Positions 1-11,022 of a DNA stretch of 64,000 nt are shown piece by piece. The notes beneath the pieces are model-generated. The model saw only the letters and a list, made by a program, of their open reading frames with translations. It did no database searches and was not told the origin of the DNA. This stretch comes from Chitinophaga caeni. GTDB taxonomy: Bacteria; Bacteroidota; Bacteroidia; Chitinophagales; Chitinophagaceae. Within the stretch, counting starts at the first letter, position 1; every line of letters begins with the position of its first letter. The stretch covers positions 4,349,001 through 4,413,000 of the forward strand of contig NZ_CP023777.1 of the NCBI RefSeq assembly GCF_002557795.1, given 5' to 3'. The position numbers were made by a program, and so were the translations under genes.

Positions 1-277
1 TGAAATTAAAATTTGATTGTTGTTTTGCATTGAATTTATCGATTACACTTTTAATTTTTTGGATTGTTTGTTTATCAAATCTTCTACACCAATCACTAAT
101 TGCTGTTAATTGAAATTTCGGATTTTTTTCTTGAGTATGAATTTGTCCTGTATAATGACAAACCAAGGTTAAAGCCATTTTAGTCGGAATGTCTTTAAGA
201 AGGTCTTTTACATCAACTGTTGCATAGTCAGAATAAATGTCGTCATAAGCAATATTAACAGAGTACTCAATTGGCAT
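1..277 (-). CDS. Hypothetical protein, 3' part cut off by window edge
   Basis: Reading the minus strand from an ATG at 277 gives an open frame of 92 codons that runs off the left edge without a stop. It begins MPIEYSVNIAYDD and contains a WCRRFDKQ segment. The product looks soluble, with no signal peptide or membrane segment. I do not recognise a family. It is AT-rich like the gene at 415-975 and unlike the GC-richer operon that starts at 1227, so both are probably recently acquired cargo. The start is the first ATG after an AT-rich, non-coding stretch; no strong ribosome binding site is visible. Confidence 0.5.
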   Translation of the reverse strand, partial: MPIEYSVNIAYDDIYSDYATVDVKDLLKDIPTKMALTLVCHYTGQIHTQEKNPKFQLTAISDWCRRFDKQTIQKIKSVIDKFNAKQQSNFNF

Positions 278-365
278 AATTTGTAATTAATTGTAAGCGT
301 GAATTTGTCAAGGCTCGAATTACTTGAGTGCTTGCGTTAGGGCTGGGAACAACGTTTTGCAGCTT

Positions 366-386
366 TCCGAAGGCGGTGTCTTCGGA
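366..386. terminator. Hairpin after the 415-975 gene
   Basis: A perfect 7-bp stem (TCCGAAG / CTTCGGA) with a 7-base loop lies about 30 bp past the stop of the minus-strand gene at 415-975. No T-run follows on either strand, so it may be an RNA-stabilising hairpin rather than a true intrinsic terminator. Confidence 0.25.
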
Positions 387-414
387 GTACCATCTGTCAA
401 GCTACGATCAATGT

Positions 415-975
415 TTATTCGGAGCCGAAAAGTTTCTGCCACCACGAACACCCCGCTTTTGACAAGGTGCTGTTAGTGGCTGGGCTTTCTTCTCGGTTCG
501 CGTTATATTCAAGTCTCTGTCTAATGAAGTCGTTTAATAACTTCTGTTCTTCAGGGTCAGTCGACTTTGATTTTAGTTCGTCAAAATAGTTCAACAGTTC
601 CTTTGCTTTTTGTTTTGAAATTGTCAGTCTGCCCGAACTAATTCCCGTGTCCATTGAGTGTGAAGCACCTCGAATATAGTCAAGCAAATATTTTGACCCA
701 CCACGCTTTAAAAGTTCGTCTGCGAATAAGTGAAAACTGTTGTAAACACCAAATGTCAATGGAGAAGTTTTACCAGTCTCACAGTAAAGGTCACGAATGA
801 GGTCTAGACTTACCGTGTCAATCTGAGGAACTACAAACTCACAAACTTGCATACGAAAGTCATAATTGTCGTCCATAAATTCTTGTCCGTACTTGCCGTT
901 CCACATGAGTTTAATACGGTTAAAGTCGGCCATTGTGTAATCGTCAATATATGTCTGCAATTCTTGATTTGTCAT
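415..975 (-). CDS. Hypothetical soluble protein (186 aa), cargo gene
   Basis: The 186-residue product has no signal peptide and no membrane segment. It is acidic in the N-terminal half, with a charged, probably helical region around residues 120-160 (KQKAKELLNYFDELKSKS). I do not recognise a family. It sits alone between the partial gene at 1-277 and the methyltransferase-helicase operon, on the same strand as both, with about 250 bp upstream that could hold its own promoter. Its low GC against the neighbouring operon suggests later insertion. A defence-type cargo function would fit the position, but nothing in the sequence shows it. Confidence 0.55.
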   Translation of the reverse strand: MTNQELQTYIDDYTMADFNRIKLMWNGKYGQEFMDDNYDFRMQVCEFVVPQIDTVSLDLIRDLYCETGKTSPLTFGVYNSFHLFADELLKRGGSKYLLDYIRGASHSMDTGISSGRLTISKQKAKELLNYFDELKSKSTDPEEQKLLNDFIRQRLEYNANREESPATNSTLSKAGCSWWQKLFGSE

Positions 976-1226
976 TTTGTTACGGTGTTCTCATTGCCCT
1001 GACACTAACCCGTAAATATACGTAAGTCCTATTTTTTACACAAAAAAATAATCGTGCATATAAGATATTAATCAACAGATCGTTACCTAAGCATAGCAAT
1101 TACCACTTCGGCTACTCAATTTTGGCAGATAGTATTCTATAATATAAAATACGCATCGCCATGATCATAATGACTTACATTTCTCACACGGAGAAGGTAT
1201 TAACGATAACTTTGATCGGCAACTAA

Positions 1227-4200
1227 TCACATAGCTTTCAGGCCCGTCGAAGTTTTTTTCTCGACATCATCGACAATGGTTTCCTGCTCCGTCGGCTTTG
1301 GTTGCTCTTCCGATGCGAGCGACAACTGCATTTTCCGGTCCAGAGCCGCCAGTTCGGTCCTCAAATCGGTGAGTACTTTTTCCTTCGGCCATACACCGTT
1401 CAAAACTTCCAGCAGGACAGGGATGTCCTTTTTCGTAGTGGCAATTCGGTTTTGCTCATACTCAATCAGCTTCGGGAGCTTTTCCAACGCATTGAGAAAA
1501 TTCTCACTCGCCAGTTTCGGATTGGCAGCCATCTGCCCGTTATTGAAGCTGTATTTGATCCCGCCCTCACCCTGAACAAAGAAGCGATTCTCTTTAACGT
1601 CCGCACCTTCCTTCAGGGAGATTTCCGTTTTTACCAGTAGGGTAAACCCATATAAGCTGCCGATCTCCTCATATTTACCACCGGTACGCGCCTTTTTGGA
1701 CAGCTCATTCAATTTAGCGCCGATCTGCTTCACATCCGCGCCCGGCGGCAAACTGGCAAGTTCTACCGGGTTCAACACGGTACCATCGTTTGCTTTCTGC
1801 AAGCGCTTTTGAAGGTTACTATAGTCCAGTTCCATACGCTCCAGGCGTGAAGAAGCCGCTTCCACCGTGGCCGTCGCATCCTCCAGCTTGTTGCGGGCGC
1901 TGTATTTGGCCCGGTTAAATGCCTGCCGTTCACTTTCCAGCGCGGCAACCTGCTTTTCGAGCTTGGCTATTTCCAACAGGGCGGTATTACCGGAGAGGAT
2001 GGCTACATATTCCTGGAAGCCCATACCGGATTTTTCATCCATGCTGCCCTCGTCTATAGTACGTCTGCCCAGGGTATTGGATTTTAGCTGGTCAATAAAG
2101 AGCTGCTTACTATAGAGCAGGTTAAACTTGTAGCTGTCCAGCGACCTTTCGACAGCATAAATAATCACATCCACTTTATTGTCCGCAAAGAATTTGGCGA
2201 TCTCATTGCCTTTGCGGATAGCCCTTCCATCGCGCTGGGCCAGGTCGCTCGGACGCCAGGGGGTATCCAGATGATGAATGGCAACAGCCCGTTTCTGTGC
2301 ATTCACTCCCGTTCCCAGCATACTGGTAGAACCGAACAGCACCCGTATGCGCCCTTCGTTCATGCCATCAATCAAGTCTTTGCGCTGCTTATCATTTTTG
2401 GCTTCCTGGATGAAGCGTACCTCATGGGCTGGAATGCCGTGGTCCTCCACCAGCTTGCGCTTGATCTCGGAATAAACGTTCCACTTCCCGGGTTTGTAGG
2501 TACCCAGGTCGGAGAAAACAAACTGTGTTCCTTTTTGCGCCTGGAATTGTTTATAGTATTTGGCAATGTTAGCGGCGCAATGAGAAGCCTTGTTGTCCGG
2601 GTGGTCTTCGTACTTCGCGCTGACCATCCGCATGTCCAGGGCCGCCTTACGAGCGTAGTCTGTCGCAATAAGCATTTTCCAGTCCTTCTCACGTTCCGAC
2701 AATGGCGGCATGCCAATTAGTGTTGCATCGCCCGTCTTGGCAAACTCCATCAGCTTTTGGAAAAAGTCGGCCTGCTGCGGGAAGGGGGGAATATGATGAA
2801 ATATCTCGTTCTTGTCCGGCCGGTCAATGCCTATACCCTTCGCTGTCCGGTAATCGGTGATCTCCGCGTAGAACTGCGCCAGCTCCGGTACTTTGATAAA
2901 ATACCGGAAACGTTCTTTCTGCACGATATTATTGGCTACCGAAAATTCATATTCGGTAGTTTTGCGGGTATAGATCGCCGCCCAGGCATCAAAGCAGCGG
3001 ATACCCTGCTTTTCCAGCGCCTTTGGCCGCAGGTATTTGAAGAGTAGGTACAGCTCCGTCAGCGAGTTACTGATCGTCGTTCCGGAAAGAAAAGTAGCTC
3101 CCATGTCCTTACCGCTACGCTCCTGGATGGTACGGATGGCAAAGAGCAGGTTAAGCGCCTTCTGGCTGCCGGCCGTATTACCCAGCCCGGCCACCCGCTC
3201 GTGCCTGGTGTTGAACATCAGGTTCTTGAACTGGTGGCTTTCATCTACCAGCAGGTGGTCGATGCCCATCATCTTGAAATCGACTACATCATCCTTTCGG
3301 TTGTCTATATCATACTGGATGGTTTTCAGCTTGGCGTCCAGGTTCTGTTTGCGCTTGATAACCCCTTTGAGCATGGCCCGGGAGACTTCCTTCCCCTGGC
3401 TTTTAAGCACTTCCAGGTTTTCCTCCACGCTGTCCATCTCTGTTTGCAGTATGTCCCGCTGCATTTCGGGGGATTGAGGGATCATCCCGAACTGGTCATG
3501 CGTCAGGATGATGCAATCCCAATCATTGTTCTTGATGTTACCGAAAATGCGCTGGCGTTTCTTAGGGGTAAAATCTTCCTTGCCGGGATAGAGTATCCGG
3601 GCATGCGGGTAGGCCGTTCGGTACGTCTCCGCGATCTCATGCACATTGGATTTCAGGCCAATGATCATGGGTTTATGGGCCAGCCCCAGACGTTTCATTT
3701 CCTGGGCGGCGGTACACATGATCAGTGTCTTTCCGGCGCCTACTTCGTGGTCACAGATAGCCCCTCCGTCCAGCTTGATCATCCAGACGGCATCCTTCTG
3801 GCTGGGGTATAGGTCTTCAATGCCCAGCGCCTTCCGGTCCAGCCCCGGGAAATCCTGGTGGCTGCCGTCATACTGCGGCCGGACAAAACAGTTGAACGTA
3901 TCGTTATATTGGTCGGTTAGCCGTTTTTTAAATTCGTCGCTTTGTCCGTGCAACCAATCCGTAAAGGCGTTACGGATCTCGTCGATCTTCGTATTGGCCA
4001 TCTGTATGGCCTCCACATCCCGCACCTTTATTTCCTTATCACCGACAGTAACGGTTTTGGTAATGTCAGGTGTGGTATTGAGCAAAGCATGCTTGAGCAG
4101 AGCAAGGCCGTCATAGCTGCGGTGCTCGGATTGGATGGCAAATTTTTCGGTGATGCGGATGTTCTTGCTGTCACTGTAGATCGAAAAGTCATCGGTATGT

Positions 4201-6617
4201 TCACTGTAGTGGATACGGACATCCTGGTCGAACAGGTGGGAGGCAAAGCGCTTGTAGATACCTGTGGGTATCCAGCGCTCCCCGAAATTGAAGTCCAGCT
4301 CTTCAAATGTAATGCGCCTGGGCCTCGCGTTCTGTAGGGCGGCAAGACTTTCCGCCGCTTCCCTGTCATCAGGATAGACGGAAACATAGGCATCCACTTT
4401 ACGGGCCTTTTCCACCACGTTACCCGAAACCCACACTTCGGCAATCTCATATTGCCGGTCCAGAGGATTATAATAGATACGGCCTTGTAAAGCTGTTTTC
4501 AGTTCCTCGGGGGAAAGGCTGCTGATACCGGACATATATTCCAGATCCACGTTACCGTACCGGTTAAGCGAAGCCGCCAATGCTTCTTCAGGATCATCGG
4601 TGATCAGCGTAACGGTAGAGAAACTGACCGGCTTCTGAAAAATATCGGCTTTGTGTACTACGCCGCCCACTACGCGCTCCAGGTAAGGAATTTCTTTACC
4701 TGCGGTATCGGTTTTAATGAGCTTGATATTCTCGGCGCTGTTCAGGTGGCCATAGCGTTTGGTAAAGGCGTCATATAGCCGGTTCAGTTGCTCTCTTTCT
4801 GCATGGTGCTCCCTTTGCAGCTCTGCTTCCCCACGGTACAATTGCTCATAGGCATCCCGGATAGCGATATAAGCCTCCGCCCTCGTTTTTTGCCCCGCAG
4901 GAAGGTCCAGCGGGTGGAACATGGCCTGCTGCTCTTCGGTATCTACCTGTTTGAGATAGCCGACCAACCCTTTGTCTGTTACCAGGCAATCCTCCCGGTG
5001 GAAGGATTGAAGGTTGCCGGCGAACTTAGCCGGTTCGGGGCGTACAGGGGCAGCCGGAGCCGGTGCTGGCTGTTCATTAAGGGTGGAGAACAGGTCGGCG
5101 GCGGGCCTACCGGTCAGCGCGGCCTTCCTGTCCTGAGCCGGACGGGATGCGGCCGAATGCATTTCGGTTTGTTGCCCGGCGCTGCTGAACAAGTCCGGTT
5201 GCCTGGTGACCCTGCGTTTTCTGCCGGAGCTGTATGGTTTTGCTGCCCTGGCTTTGCTCACCGGGGGCGTTACAACCTGTGTCTGCCGCTCAAACAGGTC
5301 AAAGAGGCTGAGCTGAGTTTGTTCCGCAGGAGTATCTACATTTTCGGGAAGGAGTGATTTTTTTAAAGGCTCCTGCGCGGTGCCTGCCGGCTGCTGTACG
5401 GGTGGCGGTGCTGGCAGCACCGGCGAAGAAATGACGGGTATATCCGATACCTCATTGTGCGGACTAAGATATAACGCGGTATCCAGCCTGGCAGTAAAAT
5501 CGGACTGCAGCATTTGCCGAAGATCACGGGCAATGCCTGCAACGCCACCTTCGTGCTCATATATCCAGGCAGGTTTACCGTACATATCTGTGTCCCGGTG
5601 CAGGGAGGTATGCACGATCCGGTCCAGGTGCTCAAAAAGGCCGTTACAGGGTATATTTTCCGATAAATTAAACGTCCGGCAAAAGTGTTCCTCCTTCTCC
5701 GACAGCCCTTGCTTGCTGCTGTTCTTTTGAAGAACAATTAAGTCGGTACCCACCTCCGTTCCGGCATAGTCCACAAAAAGATCGTTGGGCAGGCGGACAG
5801 CAGAAACAAGATTATTGTCCTGCATCAGCGCCCTGCGTATGGGTTCATTCTTCGGGCTGTTGAGTAGTCCCTGTGATGTAATAAAAGCCAGGATGCCGCC
5901 ATCGCGCAGCATATCGGCCCCTTTGAGGAAGAAATAATTGTGTATGCTCCTGGCCGCCTGTACCCGTGCCGCATCGCGGCTCCTGGAAAAAGAAAGGTCG
6001 AAAACGGATAGATCCCCGAAAGGGATATTGCTGGCAGCCACATCATAACTGCCTTTTTCCGCTTCCGGTATTTCTTCAAAGCCCTTTACCCGGATATGCT
6101 GATCCGGGTACAACTGCCGGAGTATCTTGCCGGTCAGCAATTCTTTTTCGTAGGCCGTAGTCCGGGCAGTAAGGTGGCCCGTGTTGTTAAGCGATTGTAT
6201 AAAAGCACCGATACCGGCAGAAGGCTCCAGGAAGTTTTTAATACCGATACCATGCTCCTGCAAGGCACCGAACAGGGTGTCCGTTATCGCCGGTGGCGTA
6301 TAGAAGGCCGTGAGCACGGAACTGCGCAGGCTGTCCACGTAACGGCGGTACTGTTTTTCATCGACACTATGATCGCGTAGAAGCTGGTGGAGTTCGTGCG
6401 TCTGGGAAAAGAATTCCTGTTCGGACTTGGCCCACTGCTTGATAGCATCGGGACTATCCACGGGGTTCAGTACGAATTTGAGCCCCCCGAACCCGCTGTA
6501 CTGCGACAGGATCGCTTTTTCCCCGGCTGTAGCACCCCGGTTCTCCTTTTCCAGTTGAAAGGTCAGGCGCAGGGCGTTGGTATTGGCCTGGAGCTGCCGG
6601 CGCTTATTGTAGGCCAT
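1227..6617 (-). CDS. Giant N6-adenine methyltransferase-SNF2 helicase of conjugative elements
   Basis: The 1796-residue protein fuses a DNA methyltransferase to a superfamily 2 helicase. The N-terminal part has TAFYTPP (about residue 103), the SAM-binding motif EPSAGIG (131-137) and a catalytic-type motif SNIPFG (196-201), a variant of the usual NPPF. A proline-rich linker and an uncharacterised middle follow. The helicase has Walker A EVGAGKT near 960, VDESH near 1122, and motif [12 protein letters not shown] near 1464. A charged, probably coiled-coil tail ends it. Such proteins are standard in Bacteroidota conjugative elements and resemble phage P1 DarB, an antirestriction protein. Its start overlaps the end of the DUF1896 gene by 14 bp, so the two are probably translationally coupled. 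A role in protecting transferred DNA is inferred from the DarB likeness. Confidence 0.88.
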   Translation of the reverse strand: MAYNKRRQLQANTNALRLTFQLEKENRGATAGEKAILSQYSGFGGLKFVLNPVDSPDAIKQWAKSEQEFFSQTHELHQLLRDHSVDEKQYRRYVDSLRSSVLTAFYTPPAITDTLFGALQEHGIGIKNFLEPSAGIGAFIQSLNNTGHLTARTTAYEKELLTGKILRQLYPDQHIRVKGFEEIPEAEKGSYDVAASNIPFGDLSVFDLSFSRSRDAARVQAARSIHNYFFLKGADMLRDGGILAFITSQGLLNSPKNEPIRRALMQDNNLVSAVRLPNDLFVDYAGTEVGTDLIVLQKNSSKQGLSEKEEHFCRTFNLSENIPCNGLFEHLDRIVHTSLHRDTDMYGKPAWIYEHEGGVAGIARDLRQMLQSDFTARLDTALYLSPHNEVSDIPVISSPVLPAPPPVQQPAGTAQEPLKKSLLPENVDTPAEQTQLSLFDLFERQTQVVTPPVSKARAAKPYSSGRKRRVTRQPDLFSSAGQQTEMHSAASRPAQDRKAALTGRPAADLFSTLNEQPAPAPAAPVRPEPAKFAGNLQSFHREDCLVTDKGLVGYLKQVDTEEQQAMFHPLDLPAGQKTRAEAYIAIRDAYEQLYRGEAELQREHHAEREQLNRLYDAFTKRYGHLNSAENIKLIKTDTAGKEIPYLERVVGGVVHKADIFQKPVSFSTVTLITDDPEEALAASLNRYGNVDLEYMSGISSLSPEELKTALQGRIYYNPLDRQYEIAEVWVSGNVVEKARKVDAYVSVYPDDREAAESLAALQNARPRRITFEELDFNFGERWIPTGIYKRFASHLFDQDVRIHYSEHTDDFSIYSDSKNIRITEKFAIQSEHRSYDGLALLKHALLNTTPDITKTVTVGDKEIKVRDVEAIQMANTKIDEIRNAFTDWLHGQSDEFKKRLTDQYNDTFNCFVRPQYDGSHQDFPGLDRKALGIEDLYPSQKDAVWMIKLDGGAICDHEVGAGKTLIMCTAAQEMKRLGLAHKPMIIGLKSNVHEIAETYRTAYPHARILYPGKEDFTPKKRQRIFGNIKNNDWDCIILTHDQFGMIPQSPEMQRDILQTEMDSVEENLEVLKSQGKEVSRAMLKGVIKRKQNLDAKLKTIQYDIDNRKDDVVDFKMMGIDHLLVDESHQFKNLMFNTRHERVAGLGNTAGSQKALNLLFAIRTIQERSGKDMGATFLSGTTISNSLTELYLLFKYLRPKALEKQGIRCFDAWAAIYTRKTTEYEFSVANNIVQKERFRYFIKVPELAQFYAEITDYRTAKGIGIDRPDKNEIFHHIPPFPQQADFFQKLMEFAKTGDATLIGMPPLSEREKDWKMLIATDYARKAALDMRMVSAKYEDHPDNKASHCAANIAKYYKQFQAQKGTQFVFSDLGTYKPGKWNVYSEIKRKLVEDHGIPAHEVRFIQEAKNDKQRKDLIDGMNEGRIRVLFGSTSMLGTGVNAQKRAVAIHHLDTPWRPSDLAQRDGRAIRKGNEIAKFFADNKVDVIIYAVERSLDSYKFNLLYSKQLFIDQLKSNTLGRRTIDEGSMDEKSGMGFQEYVAILSGNTALLEIAKLEKQVAALESERQAFNRAKYSARNKLEDATATVEAASSRLERMELDYSNLQKRLQKANDGTVLNPVELASLPPGADVKQIGAKLNELSKKARTGGKYEEIGSLYGFTLLVKTEISLKEGADVKENRFFVQGEGGIKYSFNNGQMAANPKLASENFLNALEKLPKLIEYEQNRIATTKKDIPVLLEVLNGVWPKEKVLTDLRTELAALDRKMQLSLASEEQPKPTEQETIVDDVEKKTSTGLKAM

Positions 6618-7041
6618 TATCTTCGATCCAGATTTGGATGGCGCCGGTCAGCTCGGTATAAAGCAGCTCATACTCCGGGCCATCGGCAAAATCATCTGTC
6701 AGCCTGTAGCCGTCGAATACCGGGGCGCATACCGGCAGCATTTTCAGGGCAAAGAGCCGCAGTTCTTCGTCGGCCATCAGTGTATCGAACTCGTTACACA
6801 CAACCTGGAATACGGTATCGAAGCGGGAGAAATGAAGCTTTTCAAAAAGGATATAATTGGCAATATGCTCGCATTCTTCCACCGGGTTGCCCGCCAGGAA
6901 GGCGCCTTCGTAAGCGTTGGCCGCCCACTGAGAGCGCTGTTCAATAAACGCCCTGTCCCCGGCCAGATCGGGAAAGCTGGTATCCAGCAGTTCCTGCAAT
7001 CTTATTTTGAAATAGGAAAGGTCTTTTTGTGGCTTGCTCAT
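6604..7041 (-). CDS. DUF1896 family protein
   Basis: This 145-residue soluble protein matches the DUF1896 pattern as I remember it, with a conserved N-terminal stretch around [20 protein letters not shown] and a helical core ([18 protein letters not shown]). Function is unknown. The family occurs almost only in Bacteroidota conjugative elements, between topoisomerase III and the methyltransferase-helicase, exactly as here. It lies 71 bp downstream of topB and overlaps the next gene by 14 bp, so it belongs to the same leftward operon. Its constant position suggests a partner of one of these two DNA enzymes; that is inference. Confidence 0.8.
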   Translation of the reverse strand: MSKPQKDLSYFKIRLQELLDTSFPDLAGDRAFIEQRSQWAANAYEGAFLAGNPVEECEHIANYILFEKLHFSRFDTVFQVVCNEFDTLMADEELRLFALKMLPVCAPVFDGYRLTDDFADGPEYELLYTELTGAIQIWIEDNGLQ

Positions 7042-7112
7042 AAATAGTCGTGTTTACGTTTTGTAGTTATTGGGTAGGGAGTACCCGGTCAGGATACTTT
7101 GCACCAGGACCG

Positions 7113-9203
7113 TTATTTCTTTTTCCCGTGGCGGGTACTATTATCAAATTGAAAAGAAGTATTTCCGTGATCGTCCAAAACAATAAAGGCATTGAATTTT
7201 TTACCGGAGCGGCTTTTCATGCCTTTGATCAGTGGAGACCTCCCTTTGCGGATCAGGCTTTCAATATCTGGTACGGCAAGCTGCACCCCGCAAACCGTAC
7301 GGAACTGCAGCCAGCCGCAACCCTCGTCGGGACATTTGACGACCTTATCCCGGATCAGGAGCCGAAGGGTCTTACATTTGGGGCAAAGCAGCTCCGGTTG
7401 GCTTTCCCCGGCAAGCGAACTATCCAGGAGTTCCCGAGTGATGGCCATGACATAGTTTTCCATATCCTGGTGAAAGGCCGTGGCATCAGACTGTCCGTAC
7501 TCGATCTGTTGCAGCGCCACCTCCCATTCAGCGGTCATAGCCACATCGGCAATTTTCCTATCCGCGATAAGTGCATAGACCTGCAAGCCCTTTTCGGTGG
7601 GTACCAGGGATTTTTTGTCCCGGCAGATATAATCTCTTTTAAACAGCGTCTCAATAATGGCCGCTCGTGTAGCAGGCGTACCGATCCCGATCCCCTGTAG
7701 CGCCTTGCGCTGTTCCGCTGTCTCAATATCCTTACCCGCTGTCTCCATTGCCGAAAGCAGCGTTGCCTCCGAATAAAGTGCCGGCGCTTTGGTTTTCTTT
7801 TCCAGGACCTTTGCCGCTTTGATCTTCAGCTCGTCACCGGTCTTCAGTTCCGGCAGCTCCTGGGCGGCATCTTCTCCCTCATCGGAAAAGATGCCTTTGA
7901 TCGCCCGCCAGCCCGGCTCCAGGAGTTTGTTACCGGTCAGGGAAAAGGGATGATGGGCGGCCTCTGCTGAAACATGGGTCAGTTCTTTAGTGCAGGCCTG
8001 CGCCACGGCTTCCGGCAGCCGGAGGGCGATCATATCATATACCGCACTTTCCCTGGCGGGCAGCGCAGAAGGTATCTTGCCGGTGATGAGCAGGCCGTGG
8101 TGATCGGTTACTTTCAGATCATTTACGATGCGCTTTTGGAAGTGCCCCCATTTTACCCTGGATACAGCATCCTTGCAGGAGGGCCGGTCCTCCAGTGCCC
8201 GGATCAGGGCAGGTACCTCCGCCCACATATCTTCCGGGATATACCGGCTCCCGGTACGGGGATAGGTGATGAACTGCTGCTCGTATAATCGTTGAGCGAT
8301 ACCGAGCGTTTCTTCTGCCGAAAGGTTCAGCTTTTTGTTGGCCTCTTTTTGCAGGCCCGTAAGGTCGAAGAGCAGCGGCGGTTGTTCAGTAACGGTCTTA
8401 CGCTCCACGGCGCCCACGACGGCGATACCCTGGCGCATGATAGTGCTCAAAGCCTCATCTGCGCTTTTTCGCTCTGTCCATTTGGTAATGGAAAGGCTTT
8501 TAAAATCCGTAAATTCTTTACGGTGCTCCAGGCTGATCTGCCAATAGGGTCGTACCACGAAATCTTTGTGCTCCCGGTAACGCTTGCAGATCAGGGCCAG
8601 TGTCGGCGTTTGTACCCTGCCCAGCGAATAGATGCCACTACCTGCCGCGATGCTGAGCGCCTGGGTGGCGTTGATGCCGACCAGCCAGTCGGCGCGGCTC
8701 CTGGCGCGGGCTGCCTGGTAAAGCCCCTCGAAGTCGCTGCCGGGACGGAGGCGCTCAAATCCCTGCCGGATCGCCTTTTCCGTCAGGGAGCTGATCCATA
8801 GCCGTTCAAACGGCAGGGAGCATTCCAGGTACTCATAGACATAGCGGAAGATCAGCTCTCCCTCGCGCCCGGCATCGGTGGCTACAATGATGCTGTTGCA
8901 GCGTTGCAATACTTGACCTATGATCTTTAATTGCTTCAGTGCGCCGGGATCGGCCTGGTGACCTTTTTCTTTTTTTACTTGCCGTACGGTCAGTAAAAAG
9001 GGTCTGGGCAGGATGGGCAGCGCCGCACGCTGAAATCCGTTCAGCCCGTAGGCTTCCGGCATAGCCGGCCCCGCCAGGTGACCCAGCGCCCAGGTGACCA
9101 GGTATCCGTTGCCGGCCAGGTATCCTTCTTTTTTTTCGGTAGCGCCCAGCAAGGTGGCGATCTCCCGCGCCACACTGGGCTTTTCTGCGATTACTGCTTT
9201 CAT
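7113..9203 (-). CDS. topB: DNA topoisomerase III (ICE-type, Exc-like)
   Basis: This type IA topoisomerase breaks and passes single DNA strands. The 696 residues begin with the Toprim domain (MKAVIAEKPSVA; acidic motif DAGREGE at 110-116). The active-site tyrosine is Y314 in ITYPRTGSRY, and GRVQTPTLA at about 196 is also family-typical. One C-terminal four-cysteine zinc ribbon (CPKCK, CPDEGC) is visible. Related topoisomerases (Exc) are encoded in the excision operon of CTnDOT under RteC control, and an rteC-like gene lies at 11358. Only 12 bp separate it from the upstream DUF3945 gene, so co-transcription is near certain. It is probably the mobile-element copy, separate from the housekeeping enzyme. 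Confidence 0.93.
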   Translation of the reverse strand: MKAVIAEKPSVAREIATLLGATEKKEGYLAGNGYLVTWALGHLAGPAMPEAYGLNGFQRAALPILPRPFLLTVRQVKKEKGHQADPGALKQLKIIGQVLQRCNSIIVATDAGREGELIFRYVYEYLECSLPFERLWISSLTEKAIRQGFERLRPGSDFEGLYQAARARSRADWLVGINATQALSIAAGSGIYSLGRVQTPTLALICKRYREHKDFVVRPYWQISLEHRKEFTDFKSLSITKWTERKSADEALSTIMRQGIAVVGAVERKTVTEQPPLLFDLTGLQKEANKKLNLSAEETLGIAQRLYEQQFITYPRTGSRYIPEDMWAEVPALIRALEDRPSCKDAVSRVKWGHFQKRIVNDLKVTDHHGLLITGKIPSALPARESAVYDMIALRLPEAVAQACTKELTHVSAEAAHHPFSLTGNKLLEPGWRAIKGIFSDEGEDAAQELPELKTGDELKIKAAKVLEKKTKAPALYSEATLLSAMETAGKDIETAEQRKALQGIGIGTPATRAAIIETLFKRDYICRDKKSLVPTEKGLQVYALIADRKIADVAMTAEWEVALQQIEYGQSDATAFHQDMENYVMAITRELLDSSLAGESQPELLCPKCKTLRLLIRDKVVKCPDEGCGWLQFRTVCGVQLAVPDIESLIRKGRSPLIKGMKSRSGKKFNAFIVLDDHGNTSFQFDNSTRHGKKK

Positions 9204-9215
9204 TTGTTGCTGTGT

Positions 9216-10652
9216 TTACAGTTTCGGTTTCTTTGCCCTGGGCGTTTTCGGCTTCTGCTCCTGCTGCTGTTTTTTGCTGTCGGGTTCCTTTTGGCCGGAC
9301 TTCAGCGGCTCTTTGATGTTTTTGGTGGCCTCGTTGGTTTTGCCTTCGGAGTTTACGGCGGTCTGCGTCTTATGGGCTTCCGCAGGTTTAGCTTGTTCCC
9401 TCAGCTTAGCGGGATTATCAAAGGAGAAGTCCACCTTTCCGGAATCAGCGTTATAAGTGATATAGCCCTGGTAAGACCTCCCTTTCTTATCGACCAACCC
9501 GCTGATATATACCGTTTGACCGTCCTTGAATTTCTGGTATTGTTCCTGGTCCAGCTCTTTGCCCCGGAAGGTTTTAGGGGCTTCCGTAAATTGCTGCTGA
9601 CCATTAGTCTGTACCTGCTGGGGAGCGTTGCGGTCAAATAGAAATTCCACGTATCGTTTGTCGGCATTGAATTGTAGCGTAGCATCGAAGGGTTTTCCCT
9701 TATTGGAGATCATACCGCTGAGCGGAAGGGGCTTTCCTTCCCGGAGATCCTGCCGTTGCTGCTCGTCCAGCTTTACCCCTTTTATTTCATCGGGGATCTT
9801 GATCTTATCCGTTCGCAGGGCCACCAATTCATTGGTCAGCCGGTCCACGCTGACAATAGAAGGAATGATCTCTCCGGTTTTGGGACTTTTTAAATCAACC
9901 ACCCTTCCCATATTACCAGTCTGCAGCAGATTCTCCTTATCCTCTTTGCTGAACTCATGCCCGAAGAAGGGATACTGCAGGTTAGGCTCTTTGCGGATAC
10001 CGTGAACGGCCACTATAGCATTGCCGTCCTCACCCGGCTGCAGGGACAGGCGGGCGTCGGTCCGGGTGATCACCGAACCCAGGTTCAGGCTGATAGGCAC
10101 CAGATCATTGGTCTTATAGCCTTTGAGCAAAGGATCAAGCAGGTTCCTCTTTTCCAGGTAGTCCCGGCTCAACCCCAGATTGCCCATTGTCTCCCAATCA
10201 ATCTGCTCTGGCTTGTAGCGGTACCCCTCCGCCTGCCCGGCGCCCTGGCTTTGGCTGCTTTGCTGTTCTTGCTTGCTATCGGCAGGCGTTGGCACCTCAT
10301 GCTGCTTTTCCAGCTCCTCCCCTTCTGGAGTGCGCTTATCCAGATTCTGTTGCATCTTTTGGGCGGTATCTACGGCTTGCCCTGCCGGCACTTTAAAAAA
10401 GGAAAAACCAGTCGGATTCCTTATCTGGCGAAAAAAGTTTAAAAAGAAATTGGAAAATATATCTCCATTTTTATCGACCCGCATGAATTGACCTTCGTTT
10501 TCTGTCGTAGGATCCACGGTTTTAAGTTGCCCATGCTCATCAACACCTGTCACCGCTTGAATTTGCTTCTTTGCTTTGTCTAGCACAAGCAGAATATCAG
10601 ATAATTGATCCGGGAGTGTTGACTTCCCGATTTCTTGTTCATTCATGATCAT
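9216..10652 (-). CDS. DUF4099/DUF3945 domain protein of conjugative elements
   Basis: The 478-residue protein has a DUF4099-like region (about 155-300, from YRYKPEQIDWETMGNLGL). Two DUF3945-type repeats follow, each with a DGQ/EGK-P-SGxxxxKG pattern and a hydrophobic strand before F-DN/F-DR. The tail is lysine-, proline- and glutamine-rich and probably disordered. Function is unknown; the family goes with topB and the large helicase in Bacteroidota ICEs and is often guessed to bind DNA. Two starts 6 bp apart (10652 and 10646) are possible. It is the first gene of the leftward operon, about 58 bp after the HTH gene, which may share the transcript. Confidence 0.8.
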   Translation of the reverse strand: MIMNEQEIGKSTLPDQLSDILLVLDKAKKQIQAVTGVDEHGQLKTVDPTTENEGQFMRVDKNGDIFSNFFLNFFRQIRNPTGFSFFKVPAGQAVDTAQKMQQNLDKRTPEGEELEKQHEVPTPADSKQEQQSSQSQGAGQAEGYRYKPEQIDWETMGNLGLSRDYLEKRNLLDPLLKGYKTNDLVPISLNLGSVITRTDARLSLQPGEDGNAIVAVHGIRKEPNLQYPFFGHEFSKEDKENLLQTGNMGRVVDLKSPKTGEIIPSIVSVDRLTNELVALRTDKIKIPDEIKGVKLDEQQRQDLREGKPLPLSGMISNKGKPFDATLQFNADKRYVEFLFDRNAPQQVQTNGQQQFTEAPKTFRGKELDQEQYQKFKDGQTVYISGLVDKKGRSYQGYITYNADSGKVDFSFDNPAKLREQAKPAEAHKTQTAVNSEGKTNEATKNIKEPLKSGQKEPDSKKQQQEQKPKTPRAKKPKL

Positions 10653-10710
10653 AATTTTACAGGGTTATTAATACAAGTTTTTTTGTTATAATGAGTTGTA
10701 CGCGTTGCAG

Positions 10711-11022
10711 CTACTTTCTTTCAAGGGGGGGCTTAACGATTCTTCCTTTAAAATTTTCCCTAATAAATTGATGTACATCCGATAACTTGTAGTAAAGCTT
10801 CCCGCTGATGGAGTAGTATGGTAGCTTGCCGGAAGAGCGGTACCGCTGTAATGAACGATAGCTAATTTTAAGCATTAGAAGAATATCCTGGTTATCTAGG
10901 AGTTCATCCCCGTCTATAGTACTTCGCTTATAGTGGAATTCATTAATTTTCTCGCAGACTAAGTCGAACCTAGTATTAATCCGCTCCATCCAAGCAAGAA
11001 ATTCAACCCGATCGATGTTCAT
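10711..11022 (-). CDS. Excisionase-like helix-turn-helix protein
   Basis: A 103-residue protein with a MerR/HTH_17-type domain in residues 40-90: LLDNQDILLMLKISYRSLQRYRSSGKLPYY, then a short beta wing (SGKLYYKLSDVHQFI). An N-terminal helical extension precedes it. Small proteins like this act as recombination directionality factors (Xis2c/Xis2d type) or local repressors in Bacteroidota ICEs. It lies between rteC and the topB operon, the place an Xis would take in a CTnDOT-like excision region. Excisionase rather than simple repressor is inference from context. The basic C-terminal tail (RIVKPPLERK) could add DNA contacts. Confidence 0.75.
   Translation of the reverse strand: MNIDRVEFLAWMERINTRFDLVCEKINEFHYKRSTIDGDELLDNQDILLMLKISYRSLQRYRSSGKLPYYSISGKLYYKLSDVHQFIRENFKGRIVKPPLERK

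Noticed and set aside
300..400. Possible integron attC site (GCGTTAGG, AACGTT around the end of the 415-975 gene)
   Set aside because: No proper pair of RYYYAAC / GTTRRRY boxes, no integron integrase and no cassette array visible.
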